Shown piece after piece: positions 6,700 to 12,616 of a stretch of DNA of 12,616 bases (within the stretch, counting starts at the first letter, position 1; every line of letters starts with the position of its first letter). The stretch covers positions 1-12,616 of the forward strand of contig JAEZQR010000151.1 of NCBI GenBank assembly GCA_023413015.1. The letters are read 5' to 3'. Origin of the DNA: Pseudomonadota bacterium (GTDB taxonomy: Bacteria; Pseudomonadota; Alphaproteobacteria; Sphingomonadales; Sphingomonadaceae). Below the pieces are notes generated by a model. The model searched no databases. It was not told the origin of the DNA and was given only the letters and a program-made list of their open reading frames with translations. The position numbers and the translations under genes were made by a program.

Positions 6700-8404
6700 T
6701 CGCTGGCGCGCGATACCGGTTTTGGCGCTCATGGCGGTCGCCGGGCTCATCATCGTAGGGTTGGTCGCGGCCGGCATCAGCGAGCGCACGTACCGGGTTC
6801 AGCGCCAGCAGGCCACCACCGTCCAAGGCGACATCCTCGCAGGAAGCGTGGTGGCTGCGCTCGACTTCGGTGACAACGAGGCGGTGACGGAGTTCGTCGG
6901 GTCGCTGCGCGCGGACACCGCCATCGCCGTCGCTGCCGTCTTCGATGCGGAGGGCAGGCTGATTGCCGGCTTCTCGCGCGGCGGTGAAGCTGTGCCGCCC
7001 AAAGTAGCGCAAGCCGTTGCGGTGGAAGGGCGCGTGGCAGCACTCGTGCCTGTGCTGCAGGAGGGGCGCAAGATCGGCTCGGTCTATGTCGAAAGCGCGC
7101 TCCAACCGCTTTCACAGCGCCTATCCGGTTACTGGGGCATCGCCCTCCTCGTCGTCATGGGTTCGATCGTGGTGGTCGTCCTCGGCGTGGCGCAGGCCGA
7201 GCTTGGACGGACCAACGCCAAGTTGCGAGCCGAGATCGCCCAACGAGCAAAGGCCGAGGCTGCGCTCGCGCAGTCGCAGAAGATGCAGGCGCTCGGTCAG
7301 CTGGTCGCAGGCATTGCCCACGACTTCAATAACTTGTTGACGGCAGTCGTGGGTGGGCTGGACCTAATCCTGCGCAAGTCCGAAGACGCGAAGGTCAGGC
7401 GTCTGGCAGAAACCTCCATCAAGGCAGCTGAGCGGGGAACGAAGCTGACCGGCCAGTTGCTCGCCTTCTCCCGCACTCAGAAGCTCGAACTCCGCCCGGT
7501 CGCAGTTGCGTCGCTTATCGCCGGCATGTCCGACCTCTTCCGCCGCACATTGGGTCCGGCATGGGAGGTTCGCTTCGACCTGGACGGCGCGGCGGTGCCC
7601 GTCATGGCTGACCCAACGCAGCTTGAGGTCGCGATCCTCAATCTTGGGATCAACGCACGGGATGCCATGCCGGACGGCGGCCGCGTGACAGTTTCGACGC
7701 GCTCCTGTCGTATTGAGGGCGATGCCGAGCTTGCGGACGACGAGTATCTTGAAATCCGCGTGAGCGACACCGGCACGGGGATGTCGCCTGAGGTTCTAAG
7801 TCGTTGTTTCGACCCCTTCTTTACCACCAAAGGTGTCGGCAAGGGCACGGGCTTGGGCCTGAGCATGGTCTATGGGCTCGCAAAGCAGTCTGGCGGGACG
7901 GCGCGCATCGAGAGCGAACTCGGCAAGGGCACCTCGGTCAGCATCATCTTGCCGCGTACAACCACTGCTGAAGCGGCGGATCACGGATCGGTACAAATCA
8001 CGCCAGCGCGACTCTCCAGCCGCCAGGGCAATGTGCTCGTCGTCGACGATGACAGCGACGTGCGCGAATTCGTGGTCGGCATTCTTGAAGGAGCAGGACA
8101 CCGTGTTTTGTCCGCCGCGAACGGTAGCGAAGGACTCGCCTTCGTCGGTCGCACCCCGCTTGATGTCGTTGTGACAGACTTTGCAATGCCGGGCATGAAC
8201 GGTGCTGACTTGGCGAGGACTATTCGTGCGCAGCTGCCCCAGCTTCCGATCGTGGTGATCAGTGGCTTCGCTGACAGCGAGGCGCTTGAGCAAGCTGACC
8301 GTGAGGCCACGATCCTACGCAAGCCTTTCCGGGCGGACGAACTCCTACGGATCGTCGACGAGGTGCTCACGAGGGCGGCGCAGCCCGTCAGCACCGTTGG
8401 GTAA
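6692..8404 (+). CDS. Hybrid sensor histidine kinase with CHASE8-like periplasmic domain and C-terminal receiver
   Basis: A 570-residue inner-membrane sensor. The start is ATG 6692, inside the end of the YfiR gene (ATGGCTAG overlap); the frame stays open further upstream but that part is antigene sequence. Membrane segment 1 is about 8-28 and segment 2 about 148-169. Between them lies a periplasmic domain with LAGSVVAALDFGDNEAV and an 'A.FDAEGRLIA' turn, resembling CHASE8 of YfiN-type cyclases. A coiled coil (about 170-200) leads to the H-box with His210 in GIAHDFNNLL. The ATPase domain has NARDAMPDGG, DTGTGM and GKGTGLGLSMVYG (to about 395). The receiver starts near 448 (VLVVDDDSDV) and carries Asp496 in VTDFAMPGMNG and the Lys of RKPF. 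All catalytic motifs are intact. No separate output domain is present and no intact partner regulator lies in the window. Confidence 0.92.
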   Translation: MASRWRAIPVLALMAVAGLIIVGLVAAGISERTYRVQRQQATTVQGDILAGSVVAALDFGDNEAVTEFVGSLRADTAIAVAAVFDAEGRLIAGFSRGGEAVPPKVAQAVAVEGRVAALVPVLQEGRKIGSVYVESALQPLSQRLSGYWGIALLVVMGSIVVVVLGVAQAELGRTNAKLRAEIAQRAKAEAALAQSQKMQALGQLVAGIAHDFNNLLTAVVGGLDLILRKSEDAKVRRLAETSIKAAERGTKLTGQLLAFSRTQKLELRPVAVASLIAGMSDLFRRTLGPAWEVRFDLDGAAVPVMADPTQLEVAILNLGINARDAMPDGGRVTVSTRSCRIEGDAELADDEYLEIRVSDTGTGMSPEVLSRCFDPFFTTKGVGKGTGLGLSMVYGLAKQSGGTARIESELGKGTSVSIILPRTTTAEAADHGSVQITPARLSSRQGNVLVVDDDSDVREFVVGILEGAGHRVLSAANGSEGLAFVGRTPLDVVVTDFAMPGMNGADLARTIRAQLPQLPIVVISGFADSEALEQADREATILRKPFRADELLRIVDEVLTRAAQPVSTVG

Positions 8405-8584
8405 TCGGTGGCGGCGCGAGTCGAGCTAGGGTGCTCCGGCCCTCCTCCCTGTGTGCTTGTGGAAACCTGCCAAGTTGTTGCCACTGAAGGTTGGCCGGGA
8501 GTGCCGACAAGCAGAAGGAAGCGGTGAAGTAGTAGGACGACGGCTGTCGAAGCGCAAAGCTGCCGAAGCGAGGCGGGGACCCGA

Positions 8585-8610
8585 TGTCCGCTGTCCACCC
8601 ATTGCGGACA
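8585..8610. repeat. Palindromic dispersed repeat, TGTCCGC-N12-GCGGACA
   Basis: Perfect 7-bp arms (8585-8591 and 8604-8610) around TGTCCACCCATT. With the preceding A it reads MSAVHPLRT when translated. This matches a palindrome I recall as common in sphingomonad and Bradyrhizobium genomes, where it is often mis-annotated as small proteins containing MSAFDPKRT-like strings; the reverse strand here reads MSAMGGQRT, another common form. The family assignment is from memory, not a search. Confidence 0.5.
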
Positions 8611-8825
8611 CTCGCTGGCGGCGAGAACTTGGGCGCCGAGAAAACGCTTTCCCACACCTATCCTGATCTGCTTACGTCTGACCGGCATGACGCTCTCGAC
8701 CCCGCCTCGCATGGCCCATCGGCGCGCCGGGGGCTTTCCGGGGGCCGGCGGTTTTGCCGCGAGATCGTGAACTTCCTGCTCGTCGTAAACTTCCGCGGCA
8801 CCGCCAGCCCGCCCAAGCACGTCAC

Positions 8826-8841
8826 CCTGACGAAAGTCAGG
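8826..8841. repeat. Hairpin CCTGAC-GAAA-GTCAGG, repeat or weak terminator
   Basis: A perfect 6-bp stem with a GAAA tetraloop, 39 nt past the stop of the minus-strand SH3 gene. Similar 'CACCCTGACGAAAGTCAGG' sequences are, to my recollection, frequent intergenic repeats in sphingomonads. There is no T-run on either side, so an intrinsic terminator is less likely than a REP-like element, though it could help end transcripts from both converging genes. Confidence 0.4.
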
Positions 8842-8879
8842 ACCTCTGTATGACGGGTCGCATCGATCTAGCGGCCGCC

Positions 8880-9374
8880 TCAGTCGATCGATTCGTTCGG
8901 GTACACGCCCCAGATGTGGCTGCGCAGGATGTAGCCGCTCTTGCCGTCGATCCGCACCTGGCACCAGGCCTCCTCGCACAGCACGATCTTGGCGACGACG
9001 CCGGGTTCGACGCGCCACACCGCGCGCGAGGCGATATCGGGGCGCTCATGGAGCGTGCGGACGCTGCGGGTGACGTAGACGGTGCGCTCGCCCGAGATGA
9101 GATTCTTGTTCATCCAGCCCTGGCCGCCCTGCGGATCGCGCACGAGGCGCCAGATGCCCCATTCGCGGATCACCTCCACCGGCAGGCCGGCGCGCTGGTA
9201 GACCCAGGTGATCGGGTAGCGCTCGCCGGGCCCCGAGCGCATGTTGGCCTCACCCGCGCCGAGCGACACGAAGCGCGGGACCGGCAGGCCCGACAGCCCC
9301 TGTTCCGCCTCGCGCAGCTGCGCGGTCGCGGCGGCAGGTATCAGCAGCAGAAGAAGGGCGAGCAGGCGGCGCAT
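8880..9374 (-). CDS. Secreted bacterial SH3-domain protein
   Basis: A 164-residue exported protein. ATG 9374 is chosen over the upstream in-frame GTG at 9395 because it puts a signal peptide at the N-terminus (MRRLLALLLLLIPAAATA, cleavage after residue 18) and a GGGGG ribosome site lies about 7 nt upstream. The mature part contains two SH3-like repeats of the SH3_4 type. The first runs from about 30 to 95 (GEANMRSGPGERYPI, then QGWMNKNLISG); the second from about 98 to 155 (TLHERPDIASRAVWRVEPG, then SGYILRSHIWGVYP). Such proteins are thought to bind cell-wall material in the periplasm; the exact role is unknown. The gene is divergent from the dehydrogenase, with 116 nt between the two start codons. 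Confidence 0.85.
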   Translation of the reverse strand: MRRLLALLLLLIPAAATAQLREAEQGLSGLPVPRFVSLGAGEANMRSGPGERYPITWVYQRAGLPVEVIREWGIWRLVRDPQGGQGWMNKNLISGERTVYVTRSVRTLHERPDIASRAVWRVEPGVVAKIVLCEEAWCQVRIDGKSGYILRSHIWGVYPNESID

Positions 9375-9490
9375 GGAAAGACCCCCAGTTTCCACGGTCT
9401 GAGCGCCTATAGAGTCGAAGCCTCATTCCTCTGCAAGAACATTGCGGCGGCTTGACGCTGCGCGGAGGCGGCAATAGCCATCGAGGGAAG

Positions 9491-10483
9491 ATGCCGACGC
9501 GCCCGAAACGCCCCAAGGTGATCGTCACCCGCCGCCTTCCCGAGGCGGTGGAGACGCGCATGGCCGAGCTGTTCGACATCGAATTGAACTTCACCGACGA
9601 GGCGTTCACGCGCGAGCAGCTGGCCGACGCGATGGCGCGCGCCGACGTGCTGGTGCCGACCGTCACCGACGACATCGACACCGGGCTGATCGCCGGGGCC
9701 GGCGAGCAGCTGCAGCTCATCGCCAACTTCGGCAACGGCGTCGATCACATCGACCTGCATGCCGCGCGCGCGCGCAACCTCATCGTCACCAACACGCCGG
9801 GCGTGCTCACCGACGACACCGCCGACATGGTGATGGCGCTGATCCTGTCGGTGCCGCGACGCTTGGCCGAGGGCGAGAAGCTGGTGCGTTCGGGCGAATG
9901 GAAGGGCTGGAGCCCCTGCGGCATGCTCGGCCACCGCATCACCGGCAAGCGGCTCGGCATCGTCGGCATGGGCCGCATCGGTCAGGCGGTGGCCGCTCGC
10001 GCGCGGGCCTTCGGGCTCAGCATCCACTATCACAACCGCCGGCGCCTGCCCGAAGCCGTCGAACGCCATCATGAGGCGACCTGGTGGCCGACGCTCGACG
10101 CCATGGTGCGCCGCGTCGACATCATCTCGATCAACTGCCCGCACACGCCCGAGACGCATCACATGATCGATGCCGCGCGGCTGCGGCAGATGCAGCGGCA
10201 CGTCTATCTCATCAACACTGCGCGCGGCGAGATCATCGACGAGGCCGCGCTGGCGCAGGCGCTCGAGGCCGGCATCATCGCCGGCGCGGGCCTCGACGTG
10301 TTCGAACACGAGCCGACGATCGATCCGCGTCTGCTTGCGCTCAAGAACGTCGTGCTGCTGCCGCACATGGGTTCGGCGACCTTCGAGGCGCGCACCGAGA
10401 TGGGCGAGAAGGTGATCGCCAACATCCGTTCCTGGGTCGACGGCCACCGCCCGCCCGACCAGGTGCTCGAAGGCTGGGTCTAG
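9491..10483 (+). CDS. D-isomer-specific 2-hydroxyacid dehydrogenase (glyoxylate/hydroxypyruvate reductase type)
   Basis: A 330-residue cytoplasmic NAD(P)H-dependent dehydrogenase, normal length for the family, probably acting on glyoxylate, hydroxypyruvate or D-glycerate. The start at ATG 9491 has GAGGGAAG directly upstream; a frame start at 9452 would add 13 residues without a better ribosome site. The nucleotide-binding loop GMGRIG is at 159-164. The catalytic triad is complete: Arg245 in NTARGE, Glu274 in DVFEHEP, and His292 in LPHMGS. The N-terminal part has NFGNGVDHIDL, which binds substrate and is conserved in glycerate dehydrogenase relatives. The exact substrate cannot be fixed from sequence. 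A possible EcfG-type promoter for the next gene begins at the stop codon. Confidence 0.92.
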   Translation: MPTRPKRPKVIVTRRLPEAVETRMAELFDIELNFTDEAFTREQLADAMARADVLVPTVTDDIDTGLIAGAGEQLQLIANFGNGVDHIDLHAARARNLIVTNTPGVLTDDTADMVMALILSVPRRLAEGEKLVRSGEWKGWSPCGMLGHRITGKRLGIVGMGRIGQAVAARARAFGLSIHYHNRRRLPEAVERHHEATWWPTLDAMVRRVDIISINCPHTPETHHMIDAARLRQMQRHVYLINTARGEIIDEAALAQALEAGIIAGAGLDVFEHEPTIDPRLLALKNVVLLPHMGSATFEARTEMGEKVIANIRSWVDGHRPPDQVLEGWV

Positions 10484-10509
10484 GGAACGTTACGTCACGA
10501 TTGCCGGTT
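10484..10509 (+). promoter_or_regulatory. Possible EcfG (general stress response) promoter for the lipoprotein
   Basis: GGAAC at 10484-10488, then exactly 17 nt, then GGTT at 10506-10509. The alphaproteobacterial EcfG consensus is GGAAC-N16/17-CGTT, so the -35 is perfect and the -10 has three of four bases. The lipoprotein ATG follows 37 nt later. The element overlaps the end of the dehydrogenase stop codon region. Confidence 0.4.
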
Positions 10510-10546
10510 ATTCGCCGCAGCTGAGTAACAGTTGCGGAGTTGAATC

Positions 10547-10771
10547 ATGCGTAAAGCCCTTCTGATCACGACGGCCGTCCTGCTGGCGGGCAGCTCGCTC
10601 GCCGGTTGTGCAACCGACAACCGCATCGTGCGCGGCGCCGGTCTCGGTGCCGCTGGCGGGGCGGTCGCGGGGGCGGTTCTGCCGGGCGTGAGCACGGTTG
10701 AAGGTGCGGCCGTCGGCGCCGCGGTGGGTGCCGGTGCCGCCGCCGTCACCAAGGGCGACCCTAAGCGGTAA
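10547..10771 (+). CDS. Small glycine-zipper lipoprotein
   Basis: A 74-residue protein with a good ribosome site (GGAG, 7 nt before the ATG). The N-terminus is a lipoprotein signal peptide with Arg2-Lys3, a hydrophobic core, and the lipobox Leu-Ala-Gly-Cys with Cys21 as the lipidated residue. Residues 30-67 are a run of Gly/Ala small-residue repeats (GLGAAGGAVAGAVLPG, then VGAAVGAGAAAV), typical of glycine-zipper proteins that associate with the outer membrane. The tail is KGDPKR. Related small proteins in alphaproteobacteria are often stress-induced, which would agree with the possible EcfG promoter. The gene converges on hisD with only 5 nt between the two stop codons. The function is unknown. 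Confidence 0.85.
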   Translation: MRKALLITTAVLLAGSSLAGCATDNRIVRGAGLGAAGGAVAGAVLPGVSTVEGAAVGAAVGAGAAAVTKGDPKR

Positions 10772-10776
10772 GCGAT

Positions 10777-12069
10777 TTAGCCGCCCAGGCGCACCCGCAC
10801 CGATTCGGCGTGCGCCATCAGGCCTTCGGCTTCGGCGAGCGTCCGCGCCGCCGGGCCGATCGCCCGGAGCGCCTCGGCCGAGCATTGAAGCCAGGTGGTG
10901 CGCTTCATGAAATCGGTGACCGACAGGCCCGAGGCGAAGCGCGCGCGCCGCCCGGTCGGCAGCACATGGTTCGGCCCGCCGACATAATCGCCGACCGCTT
11001 CGGGCGTATGCCGTCCGAGGAACACCGAGCCGGCGTGCCGCACCCGAGCGAACAGGCGTTCGGGATCGTCGACGGCCAGCTCGAGATGCTCGGGCGCCAG
11101 CCGGTCGATCAGCGGCACGCAATCGTCGAGGTTGCCGACGAGAATCACCGCGCCCTGCCGCTGCCAGCTCTCGCGGGCGGTCTCACCGGTCGGCAGGCGT
11201 TCGATCAGTCTCTCGACCTCGACCTCGACCACGCCGGCCAGCGCTTCGCTGTCGGTGATGAGGATCGCCTGGGCGTTCGGGTCGTGCTCGGCCTGGCTCA
11301 GCAGATCGGCGGCGAGCCAGACGGGGTCGTTGCCGGCATCGGCCACCACGACGATCTCGGAGGGGCCCGCCACCATGTCGATGCCGACGCGGCCATAAAG
11401 CTGACGCTTGGCTTCCGCGACATAGGCATTGCCGGGCCCCACGATCTTGTCGACCGCCAGGATCGATTGGGTGCCGTAAGCGAGCGCGGCCACCGCTTGC
11501 GCGCCCCCGATGCGGTACACCGTATCGACCCCGGCCAGCCGGGCGGCGGCGAGCACCAGCGGGTTCAGTCGCCCGTCGGGTGTCGGCGTCACCATCACCA
11601 GCCGCTGCACGCCCGCAACCTTGGCAGGGATCGCGTTCATCAGCACCGAGGACGGATAGCTCGCCAGCCCGCCCGGCACGTAGAGCCCGACCGAATCGAT
11701 CGGCGTCCAGCGGTAGCCGGCGCGCACGCCGGCCGCGTCGGTGCCGTCGTGGTCGGTTGGACGCTGCCGTTCGTGGAAGGCGCGGATGCGTTCGGCCGCC
11801 AGCTCCAATGCCGACATCAACTTGGGATCGATCTCGGCGCAGGCGCGGTCGATCTCGGCCGCGCCGATCTCGAAGCCCTGGTCCTCAAGGCTAATGCGGT
11901 CGAAGCGCTGGGTGAGCGCGTTCACGGCATCGTCGCCCAGCCGCGACACGTCGGCGATGATCTGCGCCACTGCCCCGGCCACCTCGACGTCGGTGTCACG
12001 GCCCGCTTCGACCAGCCGGTCGAACGCGGCCGCGAAACCAGGTTCGCGTGCATCAAGCCGTCTGTGCAT
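10777..12069 (-). CDS. hisD: Histidinol dehydrogenase
   Basis: A 430-residue enzyme that oxidises L-histidinol to L-histidine with two NAD, the last step of histidine synthesis. The family signature is complete: GGAQAVAALAYGT, then GPGNAYVAEAK starting at Gly211 and ending in GIDMVAGPSE at about 238. The catalytic pair Glu327-His328 sits in LAPEHLEL, at nearly the same numbers as in E. coli (326-327). The C-terminal SVRVRLGG region is normal. Length fits the family. The ATG at 12069 lies inside the end of hisG, overlapping it by 17 nt, so the two are co-transcribed and probably translationally coupled. Confidence 0.97.
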   Translation of the reverse strand: MHRRLDAREPGFAAAFDRLVEAGRDTDVEVAGAVAQIIADVSRLGDDAVNALTQRFDRISLEDQGFEIGAAEIDRACAEIDPKLMSALELAAERIRAFHERQRPTDHDGTDAAGVRAGYRWTPIDSVGLYVPGGLASYPSSVLMNAIPAKVAGVQRLVMVTPTPDGRLNPLVLAAARLAGVDTVYRIGGAQAVAALAYGTQSILAVDKIVGPGNAYVAEAKRQLYGRVGIDMVAGPSEIVVVADAGNDPVWLAADLLSQAEHDPNAQAILITDSEALAGVVEVEVERLIERLPTGETARESWQRQGAVILVGNLDDCVPLIDRLAPEHLELAVDDPERLFARVRHAGSVFLGRHTPEAVGDYVGGPNHVLPTGRRARFASGLSVTDFMKRTTWLQCSAEALRAIGPAARTLAEAEGLMAHAESVRVRLGG

Positions 12070-12616
12070 CGCCTGCGACTTTCCTGAACCGTTCGATGAG
12101 CGCGCCGATCTCGCCCGCGCGCGTCTTGAACGCGGCGCGATTGACGATGAGGCGCGAGCTGACGTCGGCGACTTTCTCGACCTCGACGAGGCCGTTCTCG
12201 ACCAGCGTGCGCCCCGACGATACGAGATCGACGATCCGCGTCGTCAGGCCGAGTGCCGGCGCGAGCTCCATCGCGCCGCTCAGCTTTACGCATTCCGCCT
12301 GCACGCCGCGCGCGGCGAAGTGGCGGCGGGTGACGTTCGGATACTTGGTGGCAACGCGAACATGCGACCAGGATCGCGGATCGTCTTCCGCCGCCTGCGC
12401 GGCGGGCTCGGCGACCGACAGGCGGCAGCGCCCGATCCGCAGGTCGACCGGCGCGTAGATCTCGGAATAGTCGAACTCCATCAGCACGTCGTTGCCGGCG
12501 ATGCCGAGGTGCGCCGCGCCGAACGCGACGAAGGTGGCGGCATCGAAGGCACGCACGCGGATGAGCGACAGGCCGGGCACGTTGGTGCCGAACTTGAGCG
12601 CGCGCGAGCTCTCGTC
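12053..12616 (-). CDS. hisG: ATP phosphoribosyltransferase, C-terminal part (cut by right edge)
   Basis: The last 187 residues of the enzyme that starts histidine synthesis by joining ATP and PRPP. The frame is open to the right edge; a GTG at 12580 that looks like a start is only an internal Val, since the family sequence continues upstream (RALKFGTNVPGLSLIRVR). Conserved parts seen: GNDVLMEFDYSEIYAPVDL, IGRCRLSVAEP, RVATKYPN, and the PRPP-binding loop IVDLVSSGRTL. The protein ends soon after that loop, with no regulatory ACT-like domain, so it is the short form, which in other bacteria needs HisZ as a partner. The N-terminal PKGR-type motif lies outside the window. Confidence 0.96.
   Translation of the reverse strand, partial: DESSRALKFGTNVPGLSLIRVRAFDAATFVAFGAAHLGIAGNDVLMEFDYSEIYAPVDLRIGRCRLSVAEPAAQAAEDDPRSWSHVRVATKYPNVTRRHFAARGVQAECVKLSGAMELAPALGLTTRIVDLVSSGRTLVENGLVEVEKVADVSSRLIVNRAAFKTRAGEIGALIERFRKVAGDAQTA

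Larger units (their letters stand above)
8405..8879. other. Convergent intergenic region with dispersed-repeat-like hairpins
   Basis: This lies between the kinase (plus) and the SH3 gene (minus), so both genes end here and no promoter is needed. No gene is supported on either strand. It contains two hairpins listed separately and an 8-bp direct repeat CCGGGGGC at 8727-8734 and 8738-8745 separated by TTT. No hairpin followed by a T-run, as in a standard intrinsic terminator, was found. Confidence 0.55.

Noticed and set aside
8721..8879. Rare-cutter-like sites (GGCGCGCC, GCGGCCGC) suggesting cloning vector sequence
   Set aside because: Such sites are frequent by chance in GC-rich genomes, and the flanking sequence is continuous chromosomal DNA.
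7981..9018. 345-codon minus-strand open frame spanning the kinase end and the intergenic region
   Set aside because: It is Arg/Ser-rich, runs antisense to the receiver domain and out of frame with the SH3 gene, and has no domain.
9407..10447. 346-codon minus-strand open frame
   Set aside because: It mirrors the 2-hydroxyacid dehydrogenase, whose catalytic residues are all present on the plus strand; long antisense frames are common in GC-rich DNA.
10810..12087. 425-codon plus-strand open frame
   Set aside because: It is the antisense shadow of hisD, with a His/Arg/Gly-rich sequence and no known domain.
1..12616. CRISPR array, transposase or complete insertion sequence
   Set aside because: No regularly spaced repeats, transposase motifs or paired terminal inverted repeats were seen.

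Overview
The window is GC-rich alphaproteobacterial DNA, most likely from a sphingomonad (Sphingomonas or a close relative). This rests on the hisG-hisD overlap, the 2-hydroxyacid dehydrogenase beside a small SH3 protein, a palindromic 'MSAxxPxRT'-coding dispersed repeat, and a possible EcfG-type promoter. The identification is by eye; no database was searched.

Layout. (1) 1-1909, minus strand: the secreted N-terminal part of a large autotransporter-like beta-helix protein that runs off the left edge. (2) 1910-2789: a long gene-poor, partly AT-rich stretch with inverted and direct repeats. (3) 2790-3940: a decayed light-signalling neighbourhood. An intact short BLUF blue-light receptor (3015-3437, minus) lies between two broken response-regulator genes on its own strand, and a C-terminal receiver remnant lies on the opposite strand. 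(4) 4253-8404, plus strand: a tightly coupled three-gene operon of a TonB-dependent receptor, a YfiR-family (DUF4154) periplasmic protein and a hybrid histidine kinase with a CHASE8-like periplasmic domain. The genes overlap by 1 and 8 nt. (5) 8405-8879: a convergent intergenic region with two dispersed-repeat-like hairpins. (6) 8880-12616: core genes, namely a secreted SH3 protein (minus), a D-2-hydroxyacid dehydrogenase (plus), a small glycine-zipper lipoprotein (plus), then hisD and hisG (minus, hisG cut by the right edge).

How the genes may work together. The operon in (4) reads as an envelope signalling relay. An outer-membrane receptor takes up a ligand, a YfiR-like periplasmic protein reports on it, and a CHASE8-type kinase carries the signal inward. 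In the known YfiBNR system, YfiR holds back a diguanylate cyclase; here the cytoplasmic output is a histidine kinase plus receiver. The kinase has no intact partner regulator in the window, while the neighbouring receivers are all broken. The accessory half (1 to about 8870) contrasts with the housekeeping half to its right.
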